A DNA stretch of 64,000 nucleotides from contig CABUIX010000001.1 of NCBI GenBank assembly GCA_902491795.1, positions 1 to 64,000 of the forward strand, given 5' to 3'. Position numbers and translations under genes: made by a program. A model generated the notes under the pieces. The model made no database searches. It worked only from the letters and a program-made list of their open reading frames with translations, and was not told the DNA's origin. Positions 54,562 to 63,630 of this stretch are shown here, piece after piece (within the stretch, counting starts at the first letter, position 1; each line of letters starts with the position of its first letter). The DNA is from an uncultured Bacteroidales bacterium (GTDB lineage Bacteria > Bacteroidota > Bacteroidia > Bacteroidales > UBA932).

Positions 54562-55434
54562 ATGAGAAAGATTACAGCATACACTCTCGCCCTCGCCGCC
54601 ATACTTTCAGGATGCGGGAAATCTCCCCTGCCCCAAACCGGCAGCGCCGAAATTCTCGTCCTGTCAGATATGGTATCAGCATACGGCAGCCCCCTTTCAA
54701 AAGCGGAAATCAATGAAAACAACGCCTTAGGGAACACCCTGTATCTGAACGAGACCCTGCGCAAGAGCTTCTCCATGAAGCCTCTGAACAACCCCGAAAA
54801 CGGCATCTACGCCACCGGCAGCAAATGGGAAAGCGGTGAATATTCATTCTACGCATGCATGCATTCCGGCAACGGAATAAGCGGTGTTGCCGGTGACGGA
54901 AGGAGTTTCACTGTCGTGCAGCCGACAGACACACCTTCTGCAGACGGCTCCAACGGCAGCTTCAGCGACTACCTGCTGTCATACACTTTCTATGTAAGCG
55001 ACGGCAGTTCCCGTCCCATGGTCAGGCTGCAGATGGCACATGCAGTCTCATCAGTGGAACTTCATTTTGTCAAACCTGCAGGAGCGGCAGACACGAAGGT
55101 GCTTAACGCCAAGGTCAGCGGCGTAAAATATTCTGCATCCTACAATGTCAACAACCACACGGACAGCGACATCAGGTGGACGGTTGTGACTGGCAGCGAA
55201 ACTACGGACTATTCCCGAGTCACTGAAAGTCCGTCCGAAGAATTCAATGTGCCGGAAGAAGGTCCGGACGGCTCAATGTATCCGGACGGGAGCCTGTATT
55301 TCTCTTTCCTGACATGCCAGCAGGCTGTGGACAACGTGACTGACCCCGTGACAATAAGCGTCGCATACGAAATCAACGGCCAGTCATTCAATGCGTCCTT
55401 CAGCCTTGACCAGGTTCAGGGAGTAAGCAACTGA
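54562..55434 (+). CDS. Fimbrillin-family lipoprotein 5
   Basis: This 290-residue lipoprotein (lipobox LSGC, Cys18) keeps the pilin plan in reduced form: SKWESGEYSFYACMHSG, DYLLSYTFYV, VRLQMAHAVSSVELHFV, and a final YEINGQSFNASFSLDQV strand. Lys47-Ala lies 29 residues after the Cys. An alternative GTG start at 54553 overlaps the previous stop. A 37-codon ORF begins on its stop codon (TGATG). Confidence 0.72.
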   Translation: MRKITAYTLALAAILSGCGKSPLPQTGSAEILVLSDMVSAYGSPLSKAEINENNALGNTLYLNETLRKSFSMKPLNNPENGIYATGSKWESGEYSFYACMHSGNGISGVAGDGRSFTVVQPTDTPSADGSNGSFSDYLLSYTFYVSDGSSRPMVRLQMAHAVSSVELHFVKPAGAADTKVLNAKVSGVKYSASYNVNNHTDSDIRWTVVTGSETTDYSRVTESPSEEFNVPEEGPDGSMYPDGSLYFSFLTCQQAVDNVTDPVTISVAYEINGQSFNASFSLDQVQGVSN

Positions 55435-55547
55435 TGGCAGGGACAAAGACAAGATATGCCGTCGTGCTGGATTCAGAAGCCAGACTCTACGGCAGCATTG
55501 CCCCATGGAATGACGGGGGCGAAATGGAAGGAAGCATGATACCTTGA
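55434..55547 (+). CDS. Possible 37-residue ORF coupled to both neighbours
   Basis: This short ORF fills the only sizeable gap inside the pilin operon. Its ATG overlaps the upstream stop as TGATG, and its stop overlaps a TTG that opens the next frame. The product has no signal peptide or hydrophobic stretch and matches nothing I recognise. It could be a coupling peptide, a decayed pilin fragment or chance. Confidence 0.3.
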   Translation: MAGTKTRYAVVLDSEARLYGSIAPWNDGGEMEGSMIP

Positions 55548-55558
55548 CGACAAAAGAC

Positions 55559-58500
55559 ATGAAACATATCGCAAGAATACTGACACCCGTGCTGCTGCTG
55601 TCCGCTGCAGCCGCATGCGTCCGCAATCTGGAGCCTGAAAGTTCAACTGAAATAAGACTCAATGCAGGCATTTCTCCGGTTGCCACGGCTGTCAAGGCCA
55701 GCGGACCATACAACCCGGGCAGTACGGAGACATTGAACATCCAATTGCTGCGCAAAGAATATGACGGAAGCCATGCGGGCCCCCTGTCAGCAACCATGGG
55801 GACTCCCGATCCATCCAATTCATACCTCAGGCCAATAGAATTCGAGACTCCTCAGTTTTTCCCTGACAAGACCTCGGAAATCGGTTTCGTGGGATGGTAT
55901 CCGACGGCAGCCGCAGAGAATGGCCTGAGTTTCGACAGCAGCACCGGGACCCTGGAATACGACATTCCGGGCGACACCGACATGATGGTCAGCAACTTTG
56001 TCCAGGGAAGCCTCGAAAGCGGGTTGGACCCGCTGGTCTTCTCGCATGCCCTCTGCCAGTACGCGGTTTCCGTATATGCAGTCGATGATGATGCCGCAGA
56101 ACAGTGGAACGACTCCTACGGAACGATCAAGGAAATATATGTCGCAAGCCTTCCGTCCGGCATGACTCTGACCCTTCCTGACACAGAAGCCGAAAAAGCC
56201 TCATTCAGCTACTTCGGTGAAGACTCGCAATACACGGTCAGCACCGGCATCAGCTCACTTCCGGTCGGTTCAGCAGCCAAAGAACTCGCCGGGACAGTAA
56301 TGGCCGCTCCGGCCTACGACGGAGCGATAACCGTGAAGGTACTTTTTGAGAAGGAAGACGGAACAAGCACTGAAAAGAACATTGTGTTCTCCAGGAATTT
56401 CAGTGCAGGGTACCGCTACGGACTTACCCTCAGGTTCAGTCACCGCGGCATAATCGAAGCCGAAGCCACCGTGGAAGACTGGCAGGAAGTTGAGGTCGAA
56501 GTCGGACTGGAAGACGGCAAGACATATTTCGACCTTTCAGGAAACGGCACTTCAAACAGCTACATAGTGTCCTCAGCCAACCTTTCGTATTGTTTTGACT
56601 GCACCGTGAAAGGAAACGGAGTCAACACGGTCACCGACCATGACGGCAACGTGTTCAGGCTGCCCGACACTGATGTTTCCCTTTCACCCGACAGAATAGG
56701 CATAATAAGGTCAATGGCTGTCCTGAAGAAAAATTCCGACGGAAGCTTCAGCCCAGTTCCGGAATCGGAAAGGGACAATCCCGAGCTCATGCTGAGCCTC
56801 GACACCGAGACCCCGAGAGAAGGGAAGGTAATGTTCACCGTGCACGGCAATCAGGCAAACAGCCAGGACTATTCCCTGACATACAAGGGAAACGTGCTCA
56901 TAGGCGCCTACAAAGGAGAGACGCTTCTGTGGTCGTGGCATATATGGATAACGGACAGACCTGACACCCAGGGATACGGGAACGGATATTCATCCCTTGA
57001 CAGGAATCTGGGGGCAGTGGCTGACAATCCGGAAGACGTGGCCCAGAATGCCGGCCAGGATGCCGCACATGTGCTCACGACGGGATTTTTCTACCAATGG
57101 GGCAGGAAGGACCCGCTTTCGCGTTTCGACATAGACCCCGAAATGAACCAGGACAACTGGCAATCCTTCCAGTCTCAGGAACTTGTGAGCATCAGCGAGG
57201 CCCACAAAAACCCCAGGGTAATGTACTGGTCCGGCAGTTCATCAGACTGGACTACGGACACAAATGACCACCTGTGGGGATATTCAAACCAGAGAGACGA
57301 CGTGGGGAAGACACTTTATGATCCCTGTCCTCCCGGGTACAGGGTTCCTGACACGAAGGTATGGACTGAAAGCGCCCAATATGAACTGAAGCCGCAGACA
57401 GCAAGCGGATATGCCTACGGATATGTGTTCGAGATGGACGGCAACCAGTCAATATATTATCCTAAAACCGACTATCTCGGAGCGAGCGGCATTAGCGGAC
57501 GCATAGAAGTCATGACGGCCGAGACTGACCCCAACAATCCTTACATATACCTCAACTCTGTCAGACCTCACATCTGCAGCGACTTCACCGGGGAGTCCGG
57601 CACCACGCCCGGACACGAGTCCCTTGCACACCACTTCGTGTTCAGCCTGGGAATGGACGACAGCAGCGACTACATTCCGTACGAAAAGGACAAGGCCGGG
57701 GCAAGGGCAAACGCCATGCCGGTACGCTGCATCTCGGAGAATGCCGCATCAGCAACAACTGACCTGTCCTCTGTCCAGACGGCGAACTGCTATATGGTAT
57801 CCCGCAACGGGTATTTCAAGTTCAGGGCGAACCGCAGGGGCAACGGAGTGGCCGGATTCAATTCCTACATCAACAATGACAACGCCAACACATATGTCGA
57901 CATTTCCGGAGGCATAAATCCCGAGATTCCCGTCAACAGCGGCTGCCATGTGGACCTTCTGTGGTGGCAGGGAGAACTCGAGGAAGGAGAGACATACCTT
58001 GAGTTTGTCGACGGCAATCCTACTTCGGCCGAAATAGCGGACAATGTCCCGCTGGCAATGGTCGACGGAGGAAAGCTTGATGACCAAGGCTACGCATATT
58101 TCCATGTCCGCGAGAACATGCCGTCATACGGCAATGCGGGCCTTGCACTATATGACGAGAACGGAACTATACTCTGGACCTGGCACATCTGGTTCATCTC
58201 CAACGAGCAGAACGCCACCCTGGGAGACTATATTGTCATGTCCAGGAATCTTGGCGCAACCTATTCCCCTTACTCTGCAGCCGGAGACTTCAGCCTGCCG
58301 GAAAGCAGTACCGAAGAGACATACGGCTTCTACTACCAGTGGGGAAGGAAGGATCCTCTTTTCGGGCCCGGCAAATGGTGCAGGAAATCCGGCGGGACCT
58401 GGAAAGTCGAGGACTGGAGCGAAGGTCCGGACAAGGCCCCCGCGACAACGCTTAGCGAAGTCATGTCAAATCCCCTGCACTTCTACACCAGCAGCAACCA

Positions 58501-59017
58501 GTGGTGGCAGACCACCTACACTCCAGGCACTGATATGATTCAGGAAATCCGTAACTTCTGGGGATATGTGGGGCGTCAGGACGGCGGCCAGAATTTCGTG
58601 AAGACCATGTATGACCCCTGTCCTCCCGGCTACAGGATAATCAACAACCTGGCATTCGAGAGCGCCGGCATGTGCCAATCCGTTGAAGAAAAAGAATTCA
58701 GCCTCAGTTTCGACAATTATTCTCTCTCGCAATCGGGCATAAGGGTTGACGGAAACGATGACGTGACCTCCACATACATAAACGGAGGTAACGTGTCCGC
58801 ACAGATGCTCTGGCTGCCGAATTCCGGAATGATTGACAGCAGCGGAAACTATATCCAGCAAGGCAGCAACGGATATCTCAATACCGCTACGCCCAACAAA
58901 TCCGGTCAACAAATGCGCAACATACAATGGTATCCCGGAGATTCCTCTTACCAAATCAGCCAAAACGGCCAGAGCTATCACATCCCTGCAAGACCCGTAC
59001 GCTGTCAGAAAGAATAA
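55559..59017 (+). CDS. Large fimbrial tip-like lipoprotein with two FISUMP-like repeats
   Basis: This 1152-residue lipoprotein (lipobox-like AAAC, Cys20) begins with a fimbrillin-like half (residues 20-320: DMMVSNFVQG, VFSHALCQYAVSVYA) with Lys46-Ala 26 residues after the Cys. Then come two copies of a module with RNLGA, FYYQWGRKDP (about residues 510 and 923) and YDPCPPGYR (about 589 and 1019), resembling FISUMP-type domains found in surface adhesins. The size and place at the operon end fit a pilus tip adhesin. I start at the ATG 55559; a TTG at 55544 is possible. Confidence 0.75.
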   Translation: MKHIARILTPVLLLSAAAACVRNLEPESSTEIRLNAGISPVATAVKASGPYNPGSTETLNIQLLRKEYDGSHAGPLSATMGTPDPSNSYLRPIEFETPQFFPDKTSEIGFVGWYPTAAAENGLSFDSSTGTLEYDIPGDTDMMVSNFVQGSLESGLDPLVFSHALCQYAVSVYAVDDDAAEQWNDSYGTIKEIYVASLPSGMTLTLPDTEAEKASFSYFGEDSQYTVSTGISSLPVGSAAKELAGTVMAAPAYDGAITVKVLFEKEDGTSTEKNIVFSRNFSAGYRYGLTLRFSHRGIIEAEATVEDWQEVEVEVGLEDGKTYFDLSGNGTSNSYIVSSANLSYCFDCTVKGNGVNTVTDHDGNVFRLPDTDVSLSPDRIGIIRSMAVLKKNSDGSFSPVPESERDNPELMLSLDTETPREGKVMFTVHGNQANSQDYSLTYKGNVLIGAYKGETLLWSWHIWITDRPDTQGYGNGYSSLDRNLGAVADNPEDVAQNAGQDAAHVLTTGFFYQWGRKDPLSRFDIDPEMNQDNWQSFQSQELVSISEAHKNPRVMYWSGSSSDWTTDTNDHLWGYSNQRDDVGKTLYDPCPPGYRVPDTKVWTESAQYELKPQTASGYAYGYVFEMDGNQSIYYPKTDYLGASGISGRIEVMTAETDPNNPYIYLNSVRPHICSDFTGESGTTPGHESLAHHFVFSLGMDDSSDYIPYEKDKAGARANAMPVRCISENAASATTDLSSVQTANCYMVSRNGYFKFRANRRGNGVAGFNSYINNDNANTYVDISGGINPEIPVNSGCHVDLLWWQGELEEGETYLEFVDGNPTSAEIADNVPLAMVDGGKLDDQGYAYFHVRENMPSYGNAGLALYDENGTILWTWHIWFISNEQNATLGDYIVMSRNLGATYSPYSAAGDFSLPESSTEETYGFYYQWGRKDPLFGPGKWCRKSGGTWKVEDWSEGPDKAPATTLSEVMSNPLHFYTSSNQWWQTTYTPGTDMIQEIRNFWGYVGRQDGGQNFVKTMYDPCPPGYRIINNLAFESAGMCQSVEEKEFSLSFDNYSLSQSGIRVDGNDDVTSTYINGGNVSAQMLWLPNSGMIDSSGNYIQQGSNGYLNTATPNKSGQQMRNIQWYPGDSSYQISQNGQSYHIPARPVRCQKE

Positions 59018-59037
59018 AAACATTTTATTGAGTCAGC

Positions 59038-61398
59038 ATGAACAATCGCAAATACAGCACTCTACTGGCCGTCCTTGCCATAGCGGCCCTGTCTTCCTGC
59101 ACCAAGCAGAACTTCGGCAATCCCGGAGAGATTACCGTGGAGACTTCCGGATCAATGGACATCCTGTGCTTCACAGGCACGGAACAGTCCGGGGGCCCGG
59201 CCGGTCTGCAGTCAACAAAGGCCCTGATTTCATCAACATCATCCGAAACCATGGAGGCCAATTTCGTCAGAATCGACGACGTCAACGCCTTCAGCGCCCC
59301 GGAAACGGCATACCCCCGACTGTCGGAAGCTTATGTCACGGAAGCTACGATTTTCGCTCCCTCAAGTTTGTCAGGAGCCATGCCTCTGCGCAACACTGTA
59401 TTTGAGCCGGAGCAGCATTACCGCTACGAAATAGCGTCAGCAACCACCGACACCACATTCTACAAGACAAGGATGGTGGGGTGGTATCCGCGCACCTGCG
59501 TACTGGGCAGAGACCAGGAAGGACAGGCTGCAACTGCCGGCTTCGACCAGTTCCCGTCGTTCTGGAATGACGGGACATCCACCGGAATTACTTTCGGAGG
59601 GATGCTTGACGGTCAGACCGACATCATGGTCAGCAACATGAGGGAGGGAATGCACCAGAGCAACGCATATCACGAAGGCCAAAGCGGAGCGGCAGCCCCT
59701 TTCGGATCTTCCAATTTTTTCACTTTCAGGCACTATCTGACTGCAGTCAGACTCTATCTGCAATGCAGCAGCAGCGATCTGTCCCTGGTATCATGGGGAA
59801 AGATTGAAAACGTGATATTTCCGGACCAGCCGACAAGCGTCACTATAAGACTTCCGGAAGAACCCGGTGAAACCTTCGGAGAGCCGGTAGAAGATTCCTG
59901 GGCCGATCCAAAGGACCTGGGGATAATAACTTCCGCAATGACGGACGGTGCGGAGACGGTCAGCTACCCGTTCGCCCTTGTTGACAAAGTTGACGATTCC
60001 ATTCAGGGGAAAATCTACCTTGGATACATGATGGTCCAGCCGGACCGTCCGACAGCTTTCGAAATTCACACAGATGAAGGTGTCTATCGGCTGGAGATTC
60101 CTCTTGAATATGCAGCATCCGACGGAAAGGCCCGTACGCTGCTTGAAGCAGGGAAGATATACAACCTGAACATAAATATAAGTACTGACGGGAGACTGTC
60201 AGTTTTCGTAGGGAACGATGATGAGGTGAAATTCAGGGACCTTTCTCCCTGGAACGTGACGGAAGGGAGATATCAGACAGCAAACACATACCTGATCAAC
60301 ACCTCAGAAGACACCGGTGCCGACGGACAACCCGTATACAGGGGTTATTTCTTCAATGCCATGCAGGTCGGCAACGGGGATAAAGGAAAGCTGAATGTTG
60401 CCAACAGGCAACTGTATCCTGCGGACGGCACGCGGATCCACCCGGTTTCGGCCAGCATACTTTACCAGACCCAGCTCAACACAGTCAGGAATGTGGAGCT
60501 GGTCGACGGACACGTGAGGTTCATACTGAACGAAAAATGCTATGACCAGAATGACCCTCTTCAGGCAAATGCCGTGATTGCCGTCCATGACGAGGAGGGG
60601 AACATCCTGTGGTCCTGGCTCATCTGGGTCACCAGGGAAGCAAAGGCCGTGGACTTCCCCGACGGAGGATTCTCGATGCTCAACATGAACCTTGGAGCCA
60701 ATACCGCCGGTCCGGTGAACGGAGATCCCCTCCCCACATACGGTCTGTACTACCAATGGGGACGCAAAGATCCTTCTCCCAGACCTCCCAGCTACAACTT
60801 TGACATGCGCAGCATGGAAACAATCCAGTTCTTCGGCCCCAACGGCGAACCGGTCAACTATGTGTCGGAGTTCTCCTCGGACGAAAACACCATCGAGGAC
60901 AGTGCCCGCAATCCCCTGCTTATAATGGACCAGAACATACAGGGACCGAACTACGCATACGACTGGCTATACTATGAAATCGACCAGTTGTGGGGCGAAT
61001 CGACAAAGACGATCTATGATCCGTGCCCATATGGCTACAAGGTTGCGGACGATGAAATCGAAAGGCTTTTCATCGCGGCACAAAACAGCTCACAGGCCGT
61101 GACCTATCAGAACCAGACCATTGGCAGAAACATTCCAGCAGGCACACTAGGTTCCAGTGAAGCGGTCTTCTTCCCCTTCGCGGGAAGAAAAGGATATGCC
61201 GCCGGAGTCCCGGACAAGGGGCATCCGTGGATGGAAGTAGGAAATTCGGGCGACTACCAGGACGCCAGAATCAGAGTCTCAGGACACCGCAGCTCAAGCG
61301 TGCTGAACGGGACAGGTGTTTCTGTCGGGCAGGAAGCCAACAGGACCAGCGCTGCTCCCGTACGCTGTGTACGCTATTCCGCAGAAAGCCTTGAATGA
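59038..61398 (+). CDS. Fimbrial tip-like lipoprotein with one FISUMP-like module
   Basis: This 786-residue lipoprotein (lipobox LSSC, Cys21) parallels the previous protein: a fimbrillin-like N-terminal half (DIMVSNMREG, FTFRHYLTAVRLYLQ) with Lys61-Ala 40 residues after the Cys, then one C-terminal module with LYYQWGRKDP (about residue 570) and YDPCPYGYK (about 660). It is last in the operon and may be an alternative or secondary tip. It lies 20 bp downstream of its paralogue; no clear terminator follows. Confidence 0.74.
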   Translation: MNNRKYSTLLAVLAIAALSSCTKQNFGNPGEITVETSGSMDILCFTGTEQSGGPAGLQSTKALISSTSSETMEANFVRIDDVNAFSAPETAYPRLSEAYVTEATIFAPSSLSGAMPLRNTVFEPEQHYRYEIASATTDTTFYKTRMVGWYPRTCVLGRDQEGQAATAGFDQFPSFWNDGTSTGITFGGMLDGQTDIMVSNMREGMHQSNAYHEGQSGAAAPFGSSNFFTFRHYLTAVRLYLQCSSSDLSLVSWGKIENVIFPDQPTSVTIRLPEEPGETFGEPVEDSWADPKDLGIITSAMTDGAETVSYPFALVDKVDDSIQGKIYLGYMMVQPDRPTAFEIHTDEGVYRLEIPLEYAASDGKARTLLEAGKIYNLNINISTDGRLSVFVGNDDEVKFRDLSPWNVTEGRYQTANTYLINTSEDTGADGQPVYRGYFFNAMQVGNGDKGKLNVANRQLYPADGTRIHPVSASILYQTQLNTVRNVELVDGHVRFILNEKCYDQNDPLQANAVIAVHDEEGNILWSWLIWVTREAKAVDFPDGGFSMLNMNLGANTAGPVNGDPLPTYGLYYQWGRKDPSPRPPSYNFDMRSMETIQFFGPNGEPVNYVSEFSSDENTIEDSARNPLLIMDQNIQGPNYAYDWLYYEIDQLWGESTKTIYDPCPYGYKVADDEIERLFIAAQNSSQAVTYQNQTIGRNIPAGTLGSSEAVFFPFAGRKGYAAGVPDKGHPWMEVGNSGDYQDARIRVSGHRSSSVLNGTGVSVGQEANRTSAAPVRCVRYSAESLE

Positions 61399-61495
61399 CC
61401 CGTGACAGCACCAAAAATGCCCGAAACCTCACGGCTCCGGACATTACCAATAAAACAACCAATTATATGAAAATCCTTTTTGAAAAAGTTATCTT

Positions 61496-62869
61496 CTAAT
61501 GCTGCCCCACGGGGATGCGCTGCCCTTCGCCGACCGAGGGACGTGAAAGCTTGCGGTAAATCCAGGTCATCGCAGGGACGAGGAACACACAGGCAGCCAT
61601 CCATGCCATAGGGTCACCAAGGCAAACGCCCTTGAACTGCAGCGAAGGCACAAGCCACAGGCTTGCGGCAATTCGTGCAAACATCTCGAACACTCCAGAC
61701 ATCATGGCCAGGCGCGTGAAGCCGAGCCCCTGAATGGAGTAGCGCAGCACGCAAAGCGTTCCGAGGAAAATCCAGAAGGGGCTTGAAGTGTGAAGGAACA
61801 TCACTGACTTCTCCACTATCTCAGTCTCGGACGCATCGACGAACATCTTCGTGAGGCCGTCGGCAAAAGTGAACATCACGGCATTGCCAAGAATCACATA
61901 TACCGCAATCATGCCCAAAGCCGAATACAGGCCTCTGCGTATTCTCTGTATCTCACCTGCACCGAAATTCTGCCCGCAATATGTCGCCATCGCGACTCCA
62001 AGATTCTCGCACGGGCTGATGAAGAACATCTTGATCCTCATCGCCACGGTAAACGCCGTCACTGAGGCAGTGCCAAGAGCATTGTTGGCACTCTGGAGCA
62101 TGATGCTTCCTATCGCGGTAATCGAAAACTGCAGTCCCATCGGCACGCCTATGGAAAGCAGGTGCTTCTGATACTCCCAGCCTGCTCTCTTCTCCTCTTC
62201 AGACTCGCAATGCAGTATGCTGAAATGCCTGTACATATAAATGTAGCACAGCAGTGCGGATATTGCCTGCGAAATGACAGTGGCAACTGCAGCACCGGCT
62301 GCACCCCAGCCAAACACCACGATGAACAGCATGTCCAGCAACACGTTGAGAAACGCGGACAATATGAGGAAGCAGAACGGTGTCTTGCTGTCGCCCAATG
62401 CCCTTATGATGCTCGCAAGAAGATTGTATGCCATCGTGAACGGAATACCGAGGAAGGTAATCAGCAGATACAGATAGGCGTCATGAAAAATCACGTCCGG
62501 AGTCTGCATCCAAAAAAGTATATTGTGGCATAGAAATGCTGTTGCCACGGCAACAGCAAGCGAAATCGCGACACTTACCCGAAAGCTCGCGGAAACGTAG
62601 CGGCGAAGACTGCTGTAGTCCTTTGCACCAAAACTCTGGGCTATCGGAATCCCGAAACCGCCGGTGCATCCGTTACAGAAACCAAGAATCAGAAATATTA
62701 CCGAAGAACCTGCGCCGACGGCGGCAAGGGCGTTCACTCCTACGAAATGCCCTACGATAACTGCATCTATAAGGTTATATCCCTGCTGCAGGATACTTCC
62801 AAGTATCAGCGGCCACGCAAATCCAAGAATCAAGCGGGAAGGATTCCCGACCGTCATGTTCTTAATCAT
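61496..62869 (-). CDS. MATE family efflux transporter
   Basis: This 457-residue membrane protein has about 12 hydrophobic helices in two halves, with MATE signatures such as LILGFAWPLILGSILQQGYN at the start and GAGSSVIFLILGFCNGCTGGFG in the first half. MATE exporters extrude cationic drugs or metabolites using Na+ or H+. The start at 62869 (MIKNMTVGNPSRL) is preferred to an upstream TTG. It converges with the fimbrial operon. Confidence 0.92.
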   Translation of the reverse strand: MIKNMTVGNPSRLILGFAWPLILGSILQQGYNLIDAVIVGHFVGVNALAAVGAGSSVIFLILGFCNGCTGGFGIPIAQSFGAKDYSSLRRYVSASFRVSVAISLAVAVATAFLCHNILFWMQTPDVIFHDAYLYLLITFLGIPFTMAYNLLASIIRALGDSKTPFCFLILSAFLNVLLDMLFIVVFGWGAAGAAVATVISQAISALLCYIYMYRHFSILHCESEEEKRAGWEYQKHLLSIGVPMGLQFSITAIGSIMLQSANNALGTASVTAFTVAMRIKMFFISPCENLGVAMATYCGQNFGAGEIQRIRRGLYSALGMIAVYVILGNAVMFTFADGLTKMFVDASETEIVEKSVMFLHTSSPFWIFLGTLCVLRYSIQGLGFTRLAMMSGVFEMFARIAASLWLVPSLQFKGVCLGDPMAWMAACVFLVPAMTWIYRKLSRPSVGEGQRIPVGQH

Positions 62870-62947
62870 AGCCAAAATACGTCAGTCCAACCAACAAACG
62901 ACTGACCTTCAAACAAATAAAAACTACTAACTAACCTTTTGTCGCTG

Positions 62948-62955
62948 CAAATATA
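62948..62955 (-). promoter_or_regulatory. -7 element TATATTTG for the MATE gene
   Basis: A perfect TAnnTTTG match on the minus strand in the AT-rich stretch, about 80 bp before the MATE ATG. No -33 TTTG is evident. Confidence 0.4.
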
Positions 62956-63090
62956 ATCATTTTTTAAAATATTTAATAATTCTTGAAAATCTTTTTTGAC
63001 GAATTTTCACATTCTCGGTCCGAACGTGCGGAAAGACTGCGGACACCTCCGGAATCAACCGGGCCTTTCGGCCTGGGTGCCAGACGCTTT

Positions 63091-63130
63091 GTGTAAAAAA
63101 ATGGAACGTTGTGTAAGAAAATGGAAAAAT
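63091..63130 (+). repeat. Two tandem 20-bp repeats upstream of mraZ
   Basis: Units 63091-63110 and 63111-63130 share GTGTAA, then A or G, then AAAATGGAA. They end 6 bp before the mraZ -7 box at 63137-63144. Two helical turns apart on one face, they are candidate binding sites, most simply for MraZ itself, which represses its own cluster in other bacteria through repeated boxes. Confidence 0.7.
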
Positions 63131-63136
63131 TTTCCC

Positions 63137-63144
63137 TATCTTTG
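63137..63144 (+). promoter_or_regulatory. -7 element TATCTTTG for mraZ
   Basis: A perfect TAnnTTTG match 23 bp before the mraZ ATG; the -33 position falls inside the tandem repeats. The rest of 62870-63090 holds a small GC hairpin (63059-63076) and no gene that I can see. Confidence 0.5.
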
Positions 63145-63167
63145 GCGTTGCGTATAAGAAAAAGACA

Positions 63168-63620
63168 ATGGTCACTTTCATAGGAGAATATTCAGCCCGC
63201 CTGGACGACAAGGGAAGACTTGTGTTTCCCGCGCCGCTCAAGGCGTCCTTGCCTCCAGGAAGCGACATGAGGTTCGTCGTGAAAAAGGATCTCTTTGAAC
63301 CCTGCCTGCAGATGTACACTCTCGAAGAGTGGACAAGGCAGTCAGAAAAAGTAAAGGATTCCCTCGATTTGACCTTCAACAGAAAACACGCAACATTCTG
63401 GAGAGAATACATGCGCGACAGGGACATTGTCGAACCCGACACAAGGTTCGGCAGAATCTCGATAAGCCGCAGACTCCTTGACAGCATAGGTGTAGGCAAA
63501 GAAGTGGTTTTCTCCGGCAATGACTTCAGGATTGAAATTTGGGCAAAGGAGAAATTCGAGGAATCCAGAATTTCAAACGAAGAAATCATTGCCATTGCGG
63601 AAAGCCTCTCGCAAAAGTAG
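63168..63620 (+). CDS. mraZ: Transcriptional regulator MraZ
   Basis: This 150-residue protein has the two AbrB-like swapped-hairpin halves of MraZ: GEYSARLDDKGRLVFPAPLK at the N-terminus and DTRFGRISISRRLLDSIGVG in the second half. MraZ is a ring-forming DNA-binding protein and the first gene of the division and cell wall (dcw) cluster, which it represses in several bacteria. rsmH follows 10 bp later. Confidence 0.95.
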   Translation: MVTFIGEYSARLDDKGRLVFPAPLKASLPPGSDMRFVVKKDLFEPCLQMYTLEEWTRQSEKVKDSLDLTFNRKHATFWREYMRDRDIVEPDTRFGRISISRRLLDSIGVGKEVVFSGNDFRIEIWAKEKFEESRISNEEIIAIAESLSQK

Positions 63621-63630
63621 AGACTTCGCA

